Source: Sciurus carolinensis (lineage: Eukaryota; Chordata; Mammalia; Rodentia; Sciuridae). From it: 64,000 nucleotides of DNA. Below are positions 20,736 to 33,640 of the stretch, piece after piece. Position numbers and translations under genes: made by a program. The notes below the pieces were generated by a model. It did no database searches and was not told the DNA's origin. It saw only the letters and a program-made list of their open reading frames with translations. The DNA lies in NCBI RefSeq assembly GCF_902686445.1, contig NC_062214.1, positions 46,013,454 through 46,077,453 on the forward strand, read 5' to 3'. Positions within the stretch are counted from its first letter, which is position 1, and each line of letters starts with the position of its first letter.

Positions 20736-22539
20736 TTTTAATTTTAAAGAAAGCAGTTAACAACTGGCCAGAAACTCCTACCATGCCCCACCCAAGAGGT
20801 GGCAGAAATAGTCAACACTCCTACAGACTACCCTTCTTCTCATCGTTTTTGCCTCTGGAAGACTCTGGGAGGGGAGAATGGCCTTTGGGAAGGGAAAGCT
20901 TCATTAATCACTCTCCTTTTTGGAGAGTGGAAGGGTTGAGCATAGGGGTAAGGGAGGCTTTCATAGGACTCTGGTGAAGATAGGACCCACAGGAAGGGGT
21001 AGTGACAAGTGGTTGGTAGCAGCTTGTTCTTCCATATAGGAGAAATTTGGGAGGTGTTGCTGATGCTGGACAAACCCCTGTACCCCAATATACTCAAGTA
21101 CCCTGTAGAAGAGTTGGTATATGACTTGACTTGTTGAGGGCCTTAGGGTCAGGCACTGTCAGAAGAGCAATGGCCACAGGAGAGAGAATCCCAGTTGCTT
21201 CTAGCTGAGGAGAGAGCCACCATCCTCTCTTCTCTCCTCATCCCAACGCCCTTCTCCCACCCTGTGCACCTGATACCCCCAAATTCCAGAAGTCAAGATT
21301 CCTACTGAGGCCCACCCTGTGAACAAGGGAAATGAGATTTCAGTGCAATTCTATGGACTGGATTTAATAACCAGTAGCAACTGAGGAAGTTCTGTGATGG
21401 ACCTAAGATGTTAGGGACTAGAACGTTGGAGCAGAAAATGCAGAAAAAGACAATTACTGTCTAAGGCCTACTCAGTGGAGAAGCAGGTATAAATGGTTAC
21501 CATTGTGTCATCCCACCAGGTTCTAAGGACCTTGAGGTCAGGGAATGAGCCTAAAGTTTTCAAAGTTCCCAGAGATCAGCCTCAGACTGGGCACAGGCCA
21601 AGGACTGTACTTTGTGAGGAGATATACACACAGAGCTGCCTGACAAGCTTTACATTCTCCTTAGTCAATTGGTGACACAGATTTTTGTTGTTGTTGTTTT
21701 AAACTAGGAATTTCTTATCTCTGTGGAGAAAGGAGGAGGCTATGATAAAATAAATGTGCACTCATTTATAGTATATTATTTATTGTACAGTATTTTACAG
21801 TACAGAACAATATGGCAGTGGCAGTAACAACAAACTTAAAAATCATTTTGGGCACTTACATTTAACTCTGAGGTGGAATATCTCTAAGTCCACAGATAGA
21901 TATTCCCTGCCCATTTCCTGGGTGCCCCTTGGCAGCCAATGATGACACCTGGGACCCATGGACCTTGGTGTTTTTGTACTGACCCTCAAGCTGGAGAAGT
22001 CCTGGAGATCTTTAATTTCTTAAGTCAATCAAACTTTCTTCACTTAGAATGAGCCAGGATTCCAATGTGGAAAAGTCTTTAATAAATATATGCTTCAGTA
22101 ACACACCATGAAACCATCGTGTTGCAGAATTAATTTACATGAAACATTGTAGGATTCCTACTACCTCATGCTCCATACTACCCCTGTTCTGAGCATCTGG
22201 AGGTTACCTGGGAATAGGATGGAGGATTTCTAAACTTTGGCCCCCTAAATCAAGAGGAGAAACAATCATGTTCTTTTCAGTGTTGAAATGAGTACATAGA
22301 CTCTTTTATTTACACTGATAATCTAATGAGTAATCTGAAAATATGGCTGAGGGAGGAAGATTACCAAGAACGATAAGCATGAAATGAAGTATTTTGATAT
22401 GTAGGAAACTGCTTCTAAAATATACTAGCTGGTGTTGACTGAGGAAAATACTCTTCAGATATACCAGGCTTCCATTATGGTATATCTCTTTATACAAAAT
22501 TATCAATCTTTATGATATATGTCCCTGCAGTTTTTTCAT
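20736..22539. other. Unassigned intergenic sequence
   Basis: No gene, SINE or L1 recognised. Confidence 0.5.
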
Positions 22540-22900
22540 ATTCATATTTTAAAAGGATGCAGATTATCACATATATACAATTTTGCATTTTTCATTGACT
22601 ATGTAGCATAAATGTCTTCATGTTGTTACATAGTCTTCCTAGTCATAATTTTAATGACTGAAGAATATTTTGTTAGGTAACTTTTAATAATTTATTTAAA
22701 TATAATCTAATATAAGATCATGGGTTGGCTTCCATTTTTGCCATTGTAAAAATGCATTTTTATAAGCTCCTTTTTTATTATTCTGAATGATTTAAGAGTA
22801 GATTTCCTGGGGTGAAGATTCCCAGGCACAATGTTAAATTTGCCAAATTTTCTTCCCAAATAGGTATACCAATGTACAATTCTATTATAGACAACCTTCT
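22540..22900 (-). repeat. Old LINE-like repeat relic (tentative)
   Basis: The sequence of TTGGCTTCCATTTTTGCCATTG, GATTTCCTGGGGTGAAGATTC and TTTGCCAAATTTTC resembles the conserved 3' part of an old mammalian L1 in antisense. The match is weak, and the strand and family are uncertain. Confidence 0.4.
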
Positions 22901-24057
22901 TTTTATGGTCTTATTAAAATCTCCTTTTATTCACTGAAAAAAAGTGTGGAAGCCATGAATTTAATGGTATAATTACCATTATTTGATAATTTCTTGATAA
23001 TTTCTCCAGAGATGCTCCAAAGTAAAAATGGAATTATACACACTTTTAGAGAGGAGAAAAGGTAGAGAAGTCTGGTGAGTACTATCACTGTGTGTGTGTG
23101 TGTGTTTGTGTGTTGGACTGTGTGGAGAATTGGGGCTTAATGTACCTAACAAACACCTAATCTTTTACCTAAAAGAGGCTGAGCTGATCAGATGGTAAAT
23201 GGGATAAAATCACTTTCCTACCATTACATGCAAGATTTCTAACTCTTTGTCGTCCACTTGGTTCTTCATAGGCAGTAAGTCAATGGGGATGCTAGTGTGC
23301 AAATGACAGGAGGCAAAATCCCGTTTCCACCTTAATTTCTCATCACTTGTTCAGTACCTATTCATTTAGACTTTCGTTTTTAATACATGCATCTTCCCTT
23401 GGCTATACTATAATGCCTTTTTTTTATCCCTTTCTTCTTCATAACCATGATCATGAACACAAACATAATGGACATAGCATTTCTTCATTTAAATCTCTCT
23501 TTTATTCTATTAATTTTGAACTGAAGCTCTTCCTGAAGGATGACTGTATTACAAAAGAAAGGAATTTTCTAGACAATATTTAGTACATAATAGTTTTAAG
23601 AGGCTTCATGATTGCAAGAGACAAATTAAGCAGCCTCCCCTAATATATAGACAACATCTGTTACACAAAGTCGCCATTAATGATAACACCGGGATCTCCT
23701 TTGTGGCTGATTTTCATCCAGCTGTACCTACCCATAAAAGGTGCCAGCAGAGAGGGCTGCACATTTATCTGTCAGTTCAGAATGACTTTAGAAAACGGCA
23801 TGTAAACCCAAAGCAAATCTTTGTTAACCTCTGAAATCAGAGCCTCCATCAATCACAGCTAAGGACAGCTTATAACCTCCTCACAGTCAACTTGCCATCT
23901 CCATGCAGTGTTTTATAAGATGCTCCAAATCTTAGATTGCTGATACAGAAGAAAGCCACACACTGAGAAACTGAGCATTATGTTGCCCATCTATAAAGGG
24001 ACCAACATCCCCATTGATCCATCAATGACACGTTTTTGTTCCAAAGCTTTATTTGAG
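22901..24057. other. Unassigned intergenic sequence with short (TG)n
   Basis: A (TG)8 run at 23091-23106. Otherwise nothing recognised. Confidence 0.5.
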
Positions 24058-24194
24058 GACTGGGACTGTAGCTCAGTTGTAGAACACTTGCCTAGCACAT
24101 GTGAGGCACTGGGTTCAATCCTCAGCACCACATAAAAATAAATATATAAAATAAAGGTATTTTGTCTACCTACAACTAAAAAATATTTTTAAAA
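24058..24194 (+). repeat. ID SINE of sciurid type
   Basis: A tRNA-derived SINE. The pol III A box is TAGCTCAGTTGT (24069-24080) and the B box is GGGTTCAATCC (24111-24121). CAGCACCACATAAAAATAAA and an A/T-rich tail follow. It is flanked by TATTTGAG (24050-24057 and 24201-24208). The body and tail are the form I associate with squirrels, and this is the main taxonomic evidence for the window. Confidence 0.9.
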
Positions 24195-24349
24195 GAACTC
24201 TATTTGAGACATTTATCTGAAATGTACCAACAAATTTGTTACTAAATAGCAAAAATCCTACAAAATCCCTGGTAGGACCAATTGTTTATGGCCAATAGTT
24301 TGATTTTAACTGTCATTATTCACTTTGATATTAAACATTGAAATCCTTT

Positions 24350-24457
24350 TTTTAAACTTTATTTTATTTATTTATTTTTTTTATGTTGTGTGAGAATTGA
24401 ACCCAGTGCCTCAGATGTGCTAGGCAAGTGCTCTACCACTGATCCACAAACTCAGTC
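24350..24457 (-). repeat. ID SINE
   Basis: Antisense ID: T-rich tail, then GAGAATTGAACCCAGTGCCTC, GCTAGGCAAGTGCTCTACCAC and CTCAGTCC. Confidence 0.88.
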
Positions 24458-24587
24458 CTAAACATTAAAATTCTTAAATGGAATTCATCCAGAAAACTAA
24501 TAGAAGGGCTCCATTTTCTTCTGCAGGTCTGAGCTGTGTAAAATCGCTCTCTTACAGTTTGGTTATGGAATATACATATAAACACTT

Positions 24588-24778
24588 TTTGTTTGTTTGT
24601 TTCGGTACCAGAGATTAAACCCAGGCATGATTAACCACTGAGTCATGTTCTCCAGCCCTTTTCATTTTGAGACAGATTCATTTGAGCAAGAGCTAAGTTG
24701 CTGAGTTTGGCTTTGAACTTGTGATCCTCTAGCCTCAGCCTCCTGAGTTGCTGGGATTACAGGTGCATGCCTGGTCTG
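24588..24778 (-). repeat. B4-type SINE
   Basis: An antisense ID half (GATTAAACCCAGGCATG) followed by an antisense B1 half (CCTCAGCCTCCTGAGTTGCT, GGGATTACAGGTGCATGCC). Confidence 0.88.
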
Positions 24779-25523
24779 ATTTATTTTTTTCTCTGGATGT
24801 ATATCTTATAGTGTAATATATCAATTTACACACTTAATACCTACACCAGTGCCTGCAATGTTTTAGGCTTGTTGTGAGATGCTGGGGATACAATAAGGAA
24901 CAAAGTAAGCAAAGGCTCTGCCCTCAGTCAGTTTTATCCACCATGGGAGAGAGAAAAAATAAATGACTGAAATTATAAATGAAGCAAGAATGATTGAAAG
25001 GTGGTATTTTAAAGGTGGTTTTCAGGGAAGTACTCAATTTGTACAGAACCCTAAATGAAGCAAAGGAGATACTGATGTGAATATGCAAGAAAAGAGCAAC
25101 CCAGGTAGAGGGAACAGCGACTTTACAGGCTGTAAACTTGACAGGGTCCAAACTTGACAAATGCAAAAAAGAACACAGAATCCTGCCTGGCTGGATGCTG
25201 ATGTAAGAGGTGAGATGAAAGCAAGTTTGTGCAGGTCACCAGGGGATCAGATCTTGGATGGCCTTGAAGAAGTAGGGATTTGGCTTTGTGTGAAGGAATG
25301 CTGTTGAAGTTCTTAAGCAATGGTCTGTTATAATCTGGTTTATATTATAATTTATAGTTATATTATAGTTATGGTTTATATTCACTTCAATCCAATATTG
25401 AATTAACCCAATGGCATAATTTTTTCACAACAGCTGGAAGATTTCTTTGAGCCTAAAGAAATCATAATGTAACTCATTTTTTCCACCTGTAACAATGAGA
25501 AGATTTCCCTGGAAAACAATATC
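24779..25523. other. Unassigned intergenic sequence
   Basis: Nothing recognised. Confidence 0.5.
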
Positions 25524-25728
25524 TTTTTTTTTTTGTACCAGGGATTGAACCCCGGGGTGCTTAATCACTGAGCCACATCCCCAGCCCTTTTTGTATTTTA
25601 TTTAGAGACAGGGTCTCACTGAGTTGCTTAGGGTCTTCCTAGTTGCTGAGGCTGTCTTTGAACCTATGATTCTCCTACTTCCACCTCCTGAGCTGCTAGG
25701 ATTATAGGTGTGCGCCACTGCACCTGGC
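25524..25728 (-). repeat. B4-type SINE
   Basis: T-run, ID half (GATTGAACCCCGGGGTGCTT, CCACATCCCCAGCCC), then a B1-like half ending GTGCGCCACTGCACCTGGC. It is one of the best-preserved copies here. Confidence 0.9.
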
Positions 25729-28565
25729 TCCCTGACTCCCTGGAATATAATCTTAACCTGTATTTATGGATTTCCAGGGTGCTTATATAGATGGCTGTCA
25801 GGAAGTTCATAGAATGCCTATAAATGTATGTTTATGCATATATTTAAGAAGAATCCAGACCTTAGGAAGACTGAGAACCACTAGTATAGATGTCCCTAAA
25901 TTCAGTTCCAGTTGTAATATTCCAAGATCTTCTAAGTCCTAAATGTAGGTGACAGTCTTATATTAGCAATTTTTTAAATGAAGGACTTAATTAGTTATTA
26001 GCTCATCCCTTTCTTTATCATTAATCAAGGGTATATTTTCAAGTCTCTTTGTCCCATCTGGTAGATTGTCCTGTCTTCATCCCTTTCTGTATCTGTGTCC
26101 TTTGCTGTGTAACTTCACAGTGTGGGGAGTACTTCCTCCCACCGTTTTTTGGGCAACAGGATATAAGCAGATGAGAAACAAGCAGAAGCTTGGATAGCAC
26201 ATGCAAAATCTTGCTCTTTGACTTCTACCATCAGCATGAGAAGAATATGCCTACGCTAACTAGTCAGTCCCATGAAGAGGACTGAGAGGCTGTGGAGCAG
26301 GGCTGAGTCACCCTAACCTCGATGGATTTGTTGAGACCCAGACATGTGAGTCCTCTGAAATCAGCCCAGCATACCGCCCAGTTTACTCAAAGATAACATG
26401 AGCTAAAGAAGTACTTACTGTTGTATGCTGCTGAGATTTTTTCTGAGGATGTTTATGCAGCAGTAGTTAACTGATATGCCTAATTGCTGCCACACTTGCT
26501 GCCCCTTTTTAAATGACACCAGATTTGAGATCCTGAAAGTTATGTTAATTTGTAGGGATTCAGAGCTGAATCCCTAATTTCAAATTTTATAACCATGTTA
26601 ATCAATCCTGATTGTTTACACTTCCTTATGGGTACCCACTCTAGTTTTCTCCTTCAAAAACTGGTACAGCTGCTCCCAGAGCCCAAGTCCTGGAGGGTTC
26701 CACTAGTGGCAGAAGGGTGAAATTTGCAGGCCTAATCACATAATGCTGTGACTCAGCCTGGCAATGGTATATGCCACAGCATCCTAGCTGGATACAGGAA
26801 TGCTAATGAAGGACACAAATCTTTATTCAGAGCAGGGGTATAAGCTGTGGAACCTTGCTAAATGGTTGTAATGAATGTAAACTACAGTAGACCAGCTGAA
26901 CCTTAGGGTACACTTAATTGCCCAGGACAGCTTAATCTTCAGCCCTCCCAGTTGCAGGAGGATTACTTGTCTTTGGTGAACTCAGTGGAGAATTGAAAGT
27001 AAATTTGCTTAAACAATAGTAGGGTTTAGAATAGGCATAACAGAAGAATCCTAAATAACCACTACTAAGATACAAACTACAACCAAATCTAACTCTTTGC
27101 TAACTAAAGACTGTTTTCTTGAGGAAAGAGGGAAGAGAGCAGTCTCCTGATCCAGACTTTTATTAAACTATAATATGAGTCATGAGGAGAACAAGTGGTT
27201 TCTATTTAAAATAAAAGGCATGTTCAATTCCCAGTGCCACAAAATAATGATGATGATGATAATAATAATAATAGACATTGTCAAAACAGCATTATCATCA
27301 TCTCAAATTTACCTTTACCCTGGATAAACCTTTAAAAGATATGGGATATAATGATTTTGCTGATTTTAAGTTTCACTGTCCTTAAAGCTCTTCAATTCTT
27401 CTTCTTCCCCAAATGAATAGAAATAAGGTACCCTTGGTTATTAATCAGCTCACTTCTTTTTCTTTAAAAATATTTTTTGAAGAGTTGACATAAGTAGATG
27501 GTGAAATTGCTTTCACATGATAGGAAAATAATGAAAATTAAGTCTTTCCCACATGTCCTTTTTCCTTAATCCCTCCATTCACCTGAAGTGAGTGAGCAGT
27601 CTTGTCTTCTGTAATATAAACATTCCAAAATTCATTGAAAAATTGGATAATTCTCTAGTCTTTAAGATTCGTGAATGCTGGCATAAAGGCCCAGAGATTA
27701 TTTTCTCATACTTGTTAACAAGATAATTTCCTCAATTGTCTACCTAGCTTCAATTATACAGACTCAGATTAAGTGCAAAAAATAATGAGCATCCTTTTCA
27801 AATATAGACAGACACAAAGAGTTTTCAAAATACATCCAACTCTGTTAATAGACAAAAACATGTACTGTGGAGGAAACAATTTTTTAAATTTTTCCAGTGT
27901 ATTTAGTTCGGCAGAAGACTACTATCTACATACCAAAATAACTTCTTTTTTTCCTCCTTTATTAAAGAAACCTCCTTCCTAAATAGATTTTATTTAGGTC
28001 AAAAATATGATCCATTAGAAATGTACATTTTGCAACTTCCTAACCAGATGTGAATGTGTGACTAGTTTTTGGCTAATTAATTGAAAGTAGAAATATGATA
28101 CGATATTTCATTCAGAGCAGAGGCACGTCTTTCTCTGTTCCTTACTTCTCCAGTTGGTCTTGAATGTGGATGTGATGACTTGGCCTAAAACCACCATCTT
28201 GGATCATGAGGACAAGTGTTGTTCTAGGGCTGGACAGAGAACTTCAGAGAGCCAGGTTCCTGGATACTTTGCAGAGTTTCCCTGCCAGTCCTGGACTCTC
28301 CATCTCCAGATTTACTTTGTAAGAGAGAATAAACAAATTTCTGTCTTATGTAAGTATTTTTGATAGTCACTAGCTGAGGCATTTCCAATAGTTTAACACT
28401 AGATTCTTTTCTTCCCAGATTCAACTAACGTTCACCATTTTAGTCTAGAGTCCTCCCTATCTGTGAGAACAGGTTGGAGAGCCTTAGTTGATAAGTGAAG
28501 TTCATTTATCCTCTGATTGCTCCTTGCTGCAAATAACTGGAAACCACAGACGGACATAACCAATG
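25729..28565. other. Unassigned intergenic sequence with a 3' ID fragment
   Basis: The only repeat I can name is a truncated ID 3' end with a GAT/AAT microsatellite at 27218-27274 (GTTCAATTCCCAGTGCCAC, then repeats). Small frames such as 27773-27982 and 28154-28363 have no supporting features. Confidence 0.5.
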
Positions 28566-28632
28566 GCTAGGTGAATAGCTCAGTGGTAGAGTGTGTGTCC
28601 AGCATATGCCAGATTCCATCTCCAGCACCTTG
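28566..28632 (+). repeat. ID-like SINE fragment
   Basis: GGTGAATAGCTCAGTGGTAG followed by CCATCTCCAGCACC: a diverged tRNA-like ID body without a long tail. Confidence 0.75.
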
Positions 28633-29094
28633 CTCCCTCACCCCGCCCAACAAATACAAGACAACACAGCCAGATTCAAATGTGCAAGATACATGTAAGA
28701 AGTGAAAAAGAGAAAAAAATCAGGGCTAAAAGTTAACAGTTGTTGATTCTAAGCGGGAGATCAGGAATACTCATCCTATTATTCTTTCAACTTTCTATGA
28801 GTGTAAGAATTATCATAATAAAAGATGAAATAAAGAGTCACATTCTTAAAAAATAAGCAATAATGAAGCAGCATACATAAAACAAGAGTTGGTGAATATG
28901 ACACAGAATTAATTGGAAATCTTGAAAAAAATATAGTCCTAATAAAAATTCAAAAAAGGAAAGAAAAATTGGCTAAGTGAAAGCTAAAAATAAGAAATTC
29001 ACATAGATGTGAAACAGATAGAAAGACTTTAAAATGATTCCATACGTGAGAGATACACATATATGAAAACTTATTTAAGATGTAGATGATCTCT

Positions 29095-29282
29095 GGGTCT
29101 GGTGGGCCAACCCTTATAATCCCAACAGCTAGGGAGACTGAGGCAGGAGGATCACAAGTTCAAAGCTAACCTCATCAATTAGTGAGGCAAAGCAACTTAG
29201 CAAGACCCTGTCCCTAAAGAAAATATAAAAGGACTGGAGATGTGGCTCAGGGTTGAGTGCCCCTGGGTTCATTCCCTGATAA

Positions 29283-29317
<35 letters not shown>
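29095..29317 (+). repeat. B4-type SINE with long poly(A)
   Basis: B1-like half (CTAGGGAGACTGAGGCAGGAGG), then ID half (GATGTGGCTCAGGGTTGAGTG), ending in an uninterrupted A run of 34 bases (29284-29317). The long pure tail suggests a recent insertion. Confidence 0.9.
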
Positions 29318-29319
<2 letters not shown>

Positions 29320-30405
29320 TATAGGTGATGGATTTGGTGATGGATGGAATGACTCCAGCAGTCACCTAATAGGAAACAGGAGAATAGCTCAGGGCAGAGA
29401 AACAGCATTTGGGGGGACAATAGCTTAAAATGTTCTAGTACTGAGAAAAGTCACATGCCCTCAAGTCAAAAGGGAACTTCTGGGCTCAAAGAGGAAAAAT
29501 AAAAATAAATCAACATCTAGACCTATCATAGTGAGAATGGGAAAAGAAATCTCACTGTGAGGAAGTAAGTCTCTTCCTCGAGGAAGGAGAGAAAAACAAG
29601 GATGACTTACCATGTAAAAAATATGCTGGGGTTCTGGATACCAGGGTGATAGAGATGTCTTAGATCTTCATTAGGGAGGGATTACACAGATATAAACAGT
29701 CATCAAAATTTAAATCAATTGTATATTTAAGATCTTTGTATTTCACTATGTACTTTATCTTGCTTTAAAAAGATACTGAGGTCAGGGTTGAAGGAATTCT
29801 CTGCTTACCACTCAGAACTGCAGCTAGACTGACAGCAGAGTCCTCATAGCTACTGTAATGTCAAAGACAAGAAAACAGTGCCTTCAAGGCGCTGAGGGGA
29901 AAGCAGCTATTTACCTACCTTTCAAGAATGAAGACAGAATCAAAATATGTTTAATCATAACAATTTTATTTTCGGTCTAAGAAAAATGTTGAATACTATA
30001 AAATATGTGAGGGTAGTTGTGATTTATAGGAAGTGAGACATATTGAAAAACTTACTAATACAAAGTGTACAGATAATTGTTCATGGTTATATTTGAAATG
30101 CTGACATTAAAAGAATAAGGTTTCCAAATGAGCAGAGGGTCAAAGTGGTGTAAAATGTTATCAATTACAACACAAGACAGAAAAGAACAAAGGAAGCAAA
30201 GAAAGAGGATATAGCCAAAAAATATAAAGTGGGAGATATTAGTTCAAGTATTTCAGTAATCCTAGTATATAAATTGAAAGAAAAAGGAAGAAGACATCAT
30301 GAAACATTGATCAAAAGAAAGCTGGTATAGCAATAATGTAAAAAAATTAATTTTAAGTGAAAAAATGGTAATGATGATAAAAGTACAATCTACATAAAAA
30401 TATAA
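29318..30405. other. Unassigned AT-rich sequence
   Basis: Nothing recognised. Confidence 0.5.
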
Positions 30406-30814
30406 AAATCAGAAATCAATGGATAAAGAAACCGTAGTATATATATACAATGGAATATTACTCAGCCATAAAGAATAATAAAATTATGGCATTTGCAGGC
30501 AAATGGATGAAACTGGAGAATATCATGTTAAGTGAGATAAGCCAATCTCAAAAAACCAAAGGACGAATGATCTCGCTGATAAGTGGATGATGATACATAA
30601 TGGAGGTTGGGAGGGAGGCAAGAATGGAGGAAGGAGGAACTGTATAGAGGGAAAAGAGGGGTGGGAGGGGTGGGGGGGAAGGAAAAAATAACAGAATGAA
30701 TCAAACACCATTACCCTATGTAAATGTATGATTACACAAATGGTATGCCTCTACTTCATGTACAGAGAAACAAGTTGTATCCCATTTGTTTACACTAAAA
30801 CAAATCAGAAATCA
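30406..30814 (+). mobile_element. 5'-truncated LINE-1 3' end with target duplication
   Basis: Starts at GGATAAAGAAACCGTAGT (end of ORF2), passes ATGGAATATTACTCAGCC and the G-rich 3' UTR, and ends CATTTGTTTACAC plus a short A tail. It is flanked by a perfect 13-bp duplication AAATCAGAAATCA (30406-30418 and 30802-30814). Confidence 0.92.
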
Positions 30815-31257
30815 TATTTCCTAGTAACATGGCTTTGAAATAGAGAAAGCAAAAACTGACAGAATTACAAAGAGAAGTCGACAACCAGACATTCTGTTGG
30901 GGGATTCCTGTTTTCATGTCAGGCCTAAAATAACCCTTGCATCTGCACAGTTACGAAGAGTTACATTTAGGCTTTCTCTGAATGCTCTTATCCAGAGGCA
31001 CAGGGCTGAATCCTGGCCAACTCAACCATCACAATGGATTGCTCCTTGAGGAAGGAAAGTATTTCATTCTTACTCTGAGTCTACAGCTGCATCGTTGTCA
31101 TTATTGCTTATTGGTGTTGGCCCTGTACCAGTAGGCCTCTAGTTTGTGCCTGCATGGGATTGAGAAGTGTGGATGAGTCACCTGTCTCTCCTATCACCTC
31201 AAAATGACCTTTCCCACTAGCTTCCCTTTTCTTCTTCCTGTCCTTAAGGAGCTATAC

Positions 31258-31937
31258 TGCTATGGTTCGAATTTGTCTCCTCCAAAATTCAGGTGTTTCC
31301 AATGTGATAGTATTAAGAGGTGGGACCTTTCAGAGGTCATTAGATCTTTTTTTTTTTTTCAATTTTATTTTTTTATTTTTTATTTTTTATTATTGTAAAC
31401 AAATGGGATACATGTTGTTTCTCTATTTGTACATGGAGTCAAGGCATACCATTTGTGTAATCATAAATTTATATAGGGCAATGTTGGTTGATTCATTCTG
31501 TTTTTTTTTCCCTTCCTCCCCACCCCCCTCACCCCTCCCACCCCTCTTTTCCCTCTATACAGTCCTTCCTTCCTCCATTCTTACTACCCTCCTTATCTCT
31601 AACCCTAAACCTAACCCTAACTCTAACACTAACCCCTCCCACCCCCATTATATGTCCTCATTTGCTTATCAGCGAGATCATTCGTCCTTTAGTTTTTAGA
31701 TCTTAAAGTTTCTTTCCTTATTAATGGAATTAAGTGTGTTATAAATGTAGCTTACTGCATTCAGTATCTTGCTCTCTTACCCTCCTGCATTCTGCCATGT
31801 AAGTATCCAGCAAAAAGGAGCTCACCAGACTTACTCTTGGACTTTTCTGCTTCCAGAGCTGTGAGAAAATAAATTTCTCTTGTTTCTAAATTATGGTACT
31901 CAGTCTCAGTCTCAGTTATTCTGTTATATCAGCAGAG
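31258..31937 (+). repeat. MaLR-type LTR split by a LINE-1
   Basis: The left half (31258-31339) starts TGCTATGGTTCGAATTTGTC and has AAGAGGTGGGACCTTT. The right half (31705-31937) has TCTGCCATG, CCAGAGCTGTGAGAAAATAA and a TTCTGTTATATCA end. Both match the 5' and 3' parts of MaLR (MLT1/MST-like) LTRs. The gap is filled by the L1 at 31349-31695. Confidence 0.7.
31340..31704 (-). mobile_element. LINE-1 3' end inserted in the MaLR LTR
   Basis: T-rich tail, then the antisense L1 3' UTR, including a telomere-like C-rich tract (31597-31636), stopping in the last codons of ORF2. A perfect 9-bp duplication TTAGATCTT flanks it (31340-31348 and 31696-31704). Its 3' UTR closely matches that of the 9208-15745 copy. 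Confidence 0.92.
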
Positions 31938-33499
31938 AATATATCATTCATTTCATCACTATGTCCATCTAAACCACCAGCATCCCAGATTTCTGTGGAT
32001 CCAAGTCTGCACTACAGATGTGTTCATAGTTAATCCTCTTTTTCCTCATGCTTTTTCAAATGTTTGCTGACAAATACATTTGGTCCAAGAATTTTTTGAT
32101 TTGTCAATGGTTTTATGGATGTACTGGAGACTATGTTGTAACCAGGATGCCACCATTTCCATCAATCCAGAGCTTGATTGATGGGTTCTAGTAATTAATT
32201 ACACTTTAAATTTTACGTGTGTTCATGTGCTCTTGCAAAAATGTTTGTAATTTTCTCTTCTAACATGCTTTGGTGATGGGGTGACAGTGCCACTCCTTTT
32301 CTCTCTCACTACTTCATGTTGTGAATATGGCAAATACACAAGTAGAAATTGCATAGGGACTGTACAAGTAGCAGTAGTGATTAGTGTGAAGTGTAACCTT
32401 ATTGAAAAATTTGGAACTTAATTTTTTTAACAGAAAATATCACCTATGCCATAAATGAAAGGAAATAATTTACCAAAGGAGATATTCAGTGAGCATTTTC
32501 CCCTTCTACCCCTTTTGCCCAGCTTCCATATTCTCCACCTCACGTGTAATCAGTGTTTTGTGTGGACGTTTATGTAAATGCGGACAAATAAAACTGTACA
32601 CTCTTTATGTGGTGTCACACTGGAGGATTCAGCTTGCATTTTAATACTTCATCATATATCTTATAGATTTTCCCACATTGGTTCAAAAGGAATCTCCTTG
32701 TTCTTTATTTTTTTTTTTTGAAGAAGAGTTCAAAATAATTTCTACAGTTTTTTTAAAAAGTAGAATATAAATCTACACCCACTAAGTGAGGGCTTCACAA
32801 ATGATTTCTTTCCAAGAAATGCTGTATAGAAACTTGCTGATATCATGTACTTTTGGTATTATGTGAGGAGAATGACACTTTTCCTTTATGATCTTCCTTC
32901 CCACTAATCTATAAATTCTGTAGAACCATGAAACAAACATCTCACAAACTCAAATGGAAAGGCAGTCTACAAAAGACTTAATTAGTATTTCTCAAAACTA
33001 TTAGGTCATCAAACACAGGGTAGCCTGGGAAATTGTCACAGGTCTACAGAAAACCAAAGAGACATGGTACATTTCATGAGATCCCAGAACTAAGAAGAAA
33101 GGCTATTAGGAGAACATAGAGGAATACCACTAAAGAATTGTATTTAGTTAATAACATATGAATATTGGTTTATTAGTAATGAGAAGCATACCACAACAAT
33201 GTTGGATGTTGCCAATAGGAGACCTTGGGGTGAAGTGTACATAATTGTCTACCGTTTTCACAACTTTGCAGTAAATCTGAAAGTATTCAAAAATATTCTT
33301 CCCAATTTCAATATTTTTAATTATCAACTACTTGCACATTTTTCTCTAGTTATTTTCCAAAGCAGTATAATATTCCATTTTAAGAAACTTGTTATCATTC
33401 ATCTAATATTAGTGCCTTTATGGGCACTCAGGCTGCTCTTACTAACACTGTTGCTCAGAATAACTTCACACGTGTCACATTTTGAAGAGGATTGATCAA
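31938..33499. other. Unassigned intergenic sequence
   Basis: Nothing that I can name with confidence. The stretches 32560-32700 and 33290-33480 look like very old LINE-type relics by their phrasing but are too diverged to assign. Confidence 0.45.
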
Positions 33500-33640
33500 G
33501 CCAGGTATGGTGGCACACATCTATAGTCCCAGCTACTTGGTAGGCTGCAGGAGGAAGATACACTTGAGTCCTGGAGTTCAAGACCAGCTTGGGCAAAATA
33601 GCAGGACCCCATCTTAGAAGAGGAGGAGAAGAAGGAGAGT
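33500..33640 (+). repeat. B1-like (7SL-derived) SINE monomer
   Basis: CCAGGTATGGTGGCACACAT, AGTCCCAGCTACTTGG, GAGTTCAAGACCAGC and a GAAGGAG-rich tail. No ID half follows, unlike the B4-type copies. Confidence 0.8.

Noticed and set aside
24058..24194. tRNA gene, suggested by A and B boxes
   Set aside because: The A/T-rich 3' tail, the flanking duplication and many copies in both orientations show it is an ID SINE derived from a tRNA, not a tRNA gene.
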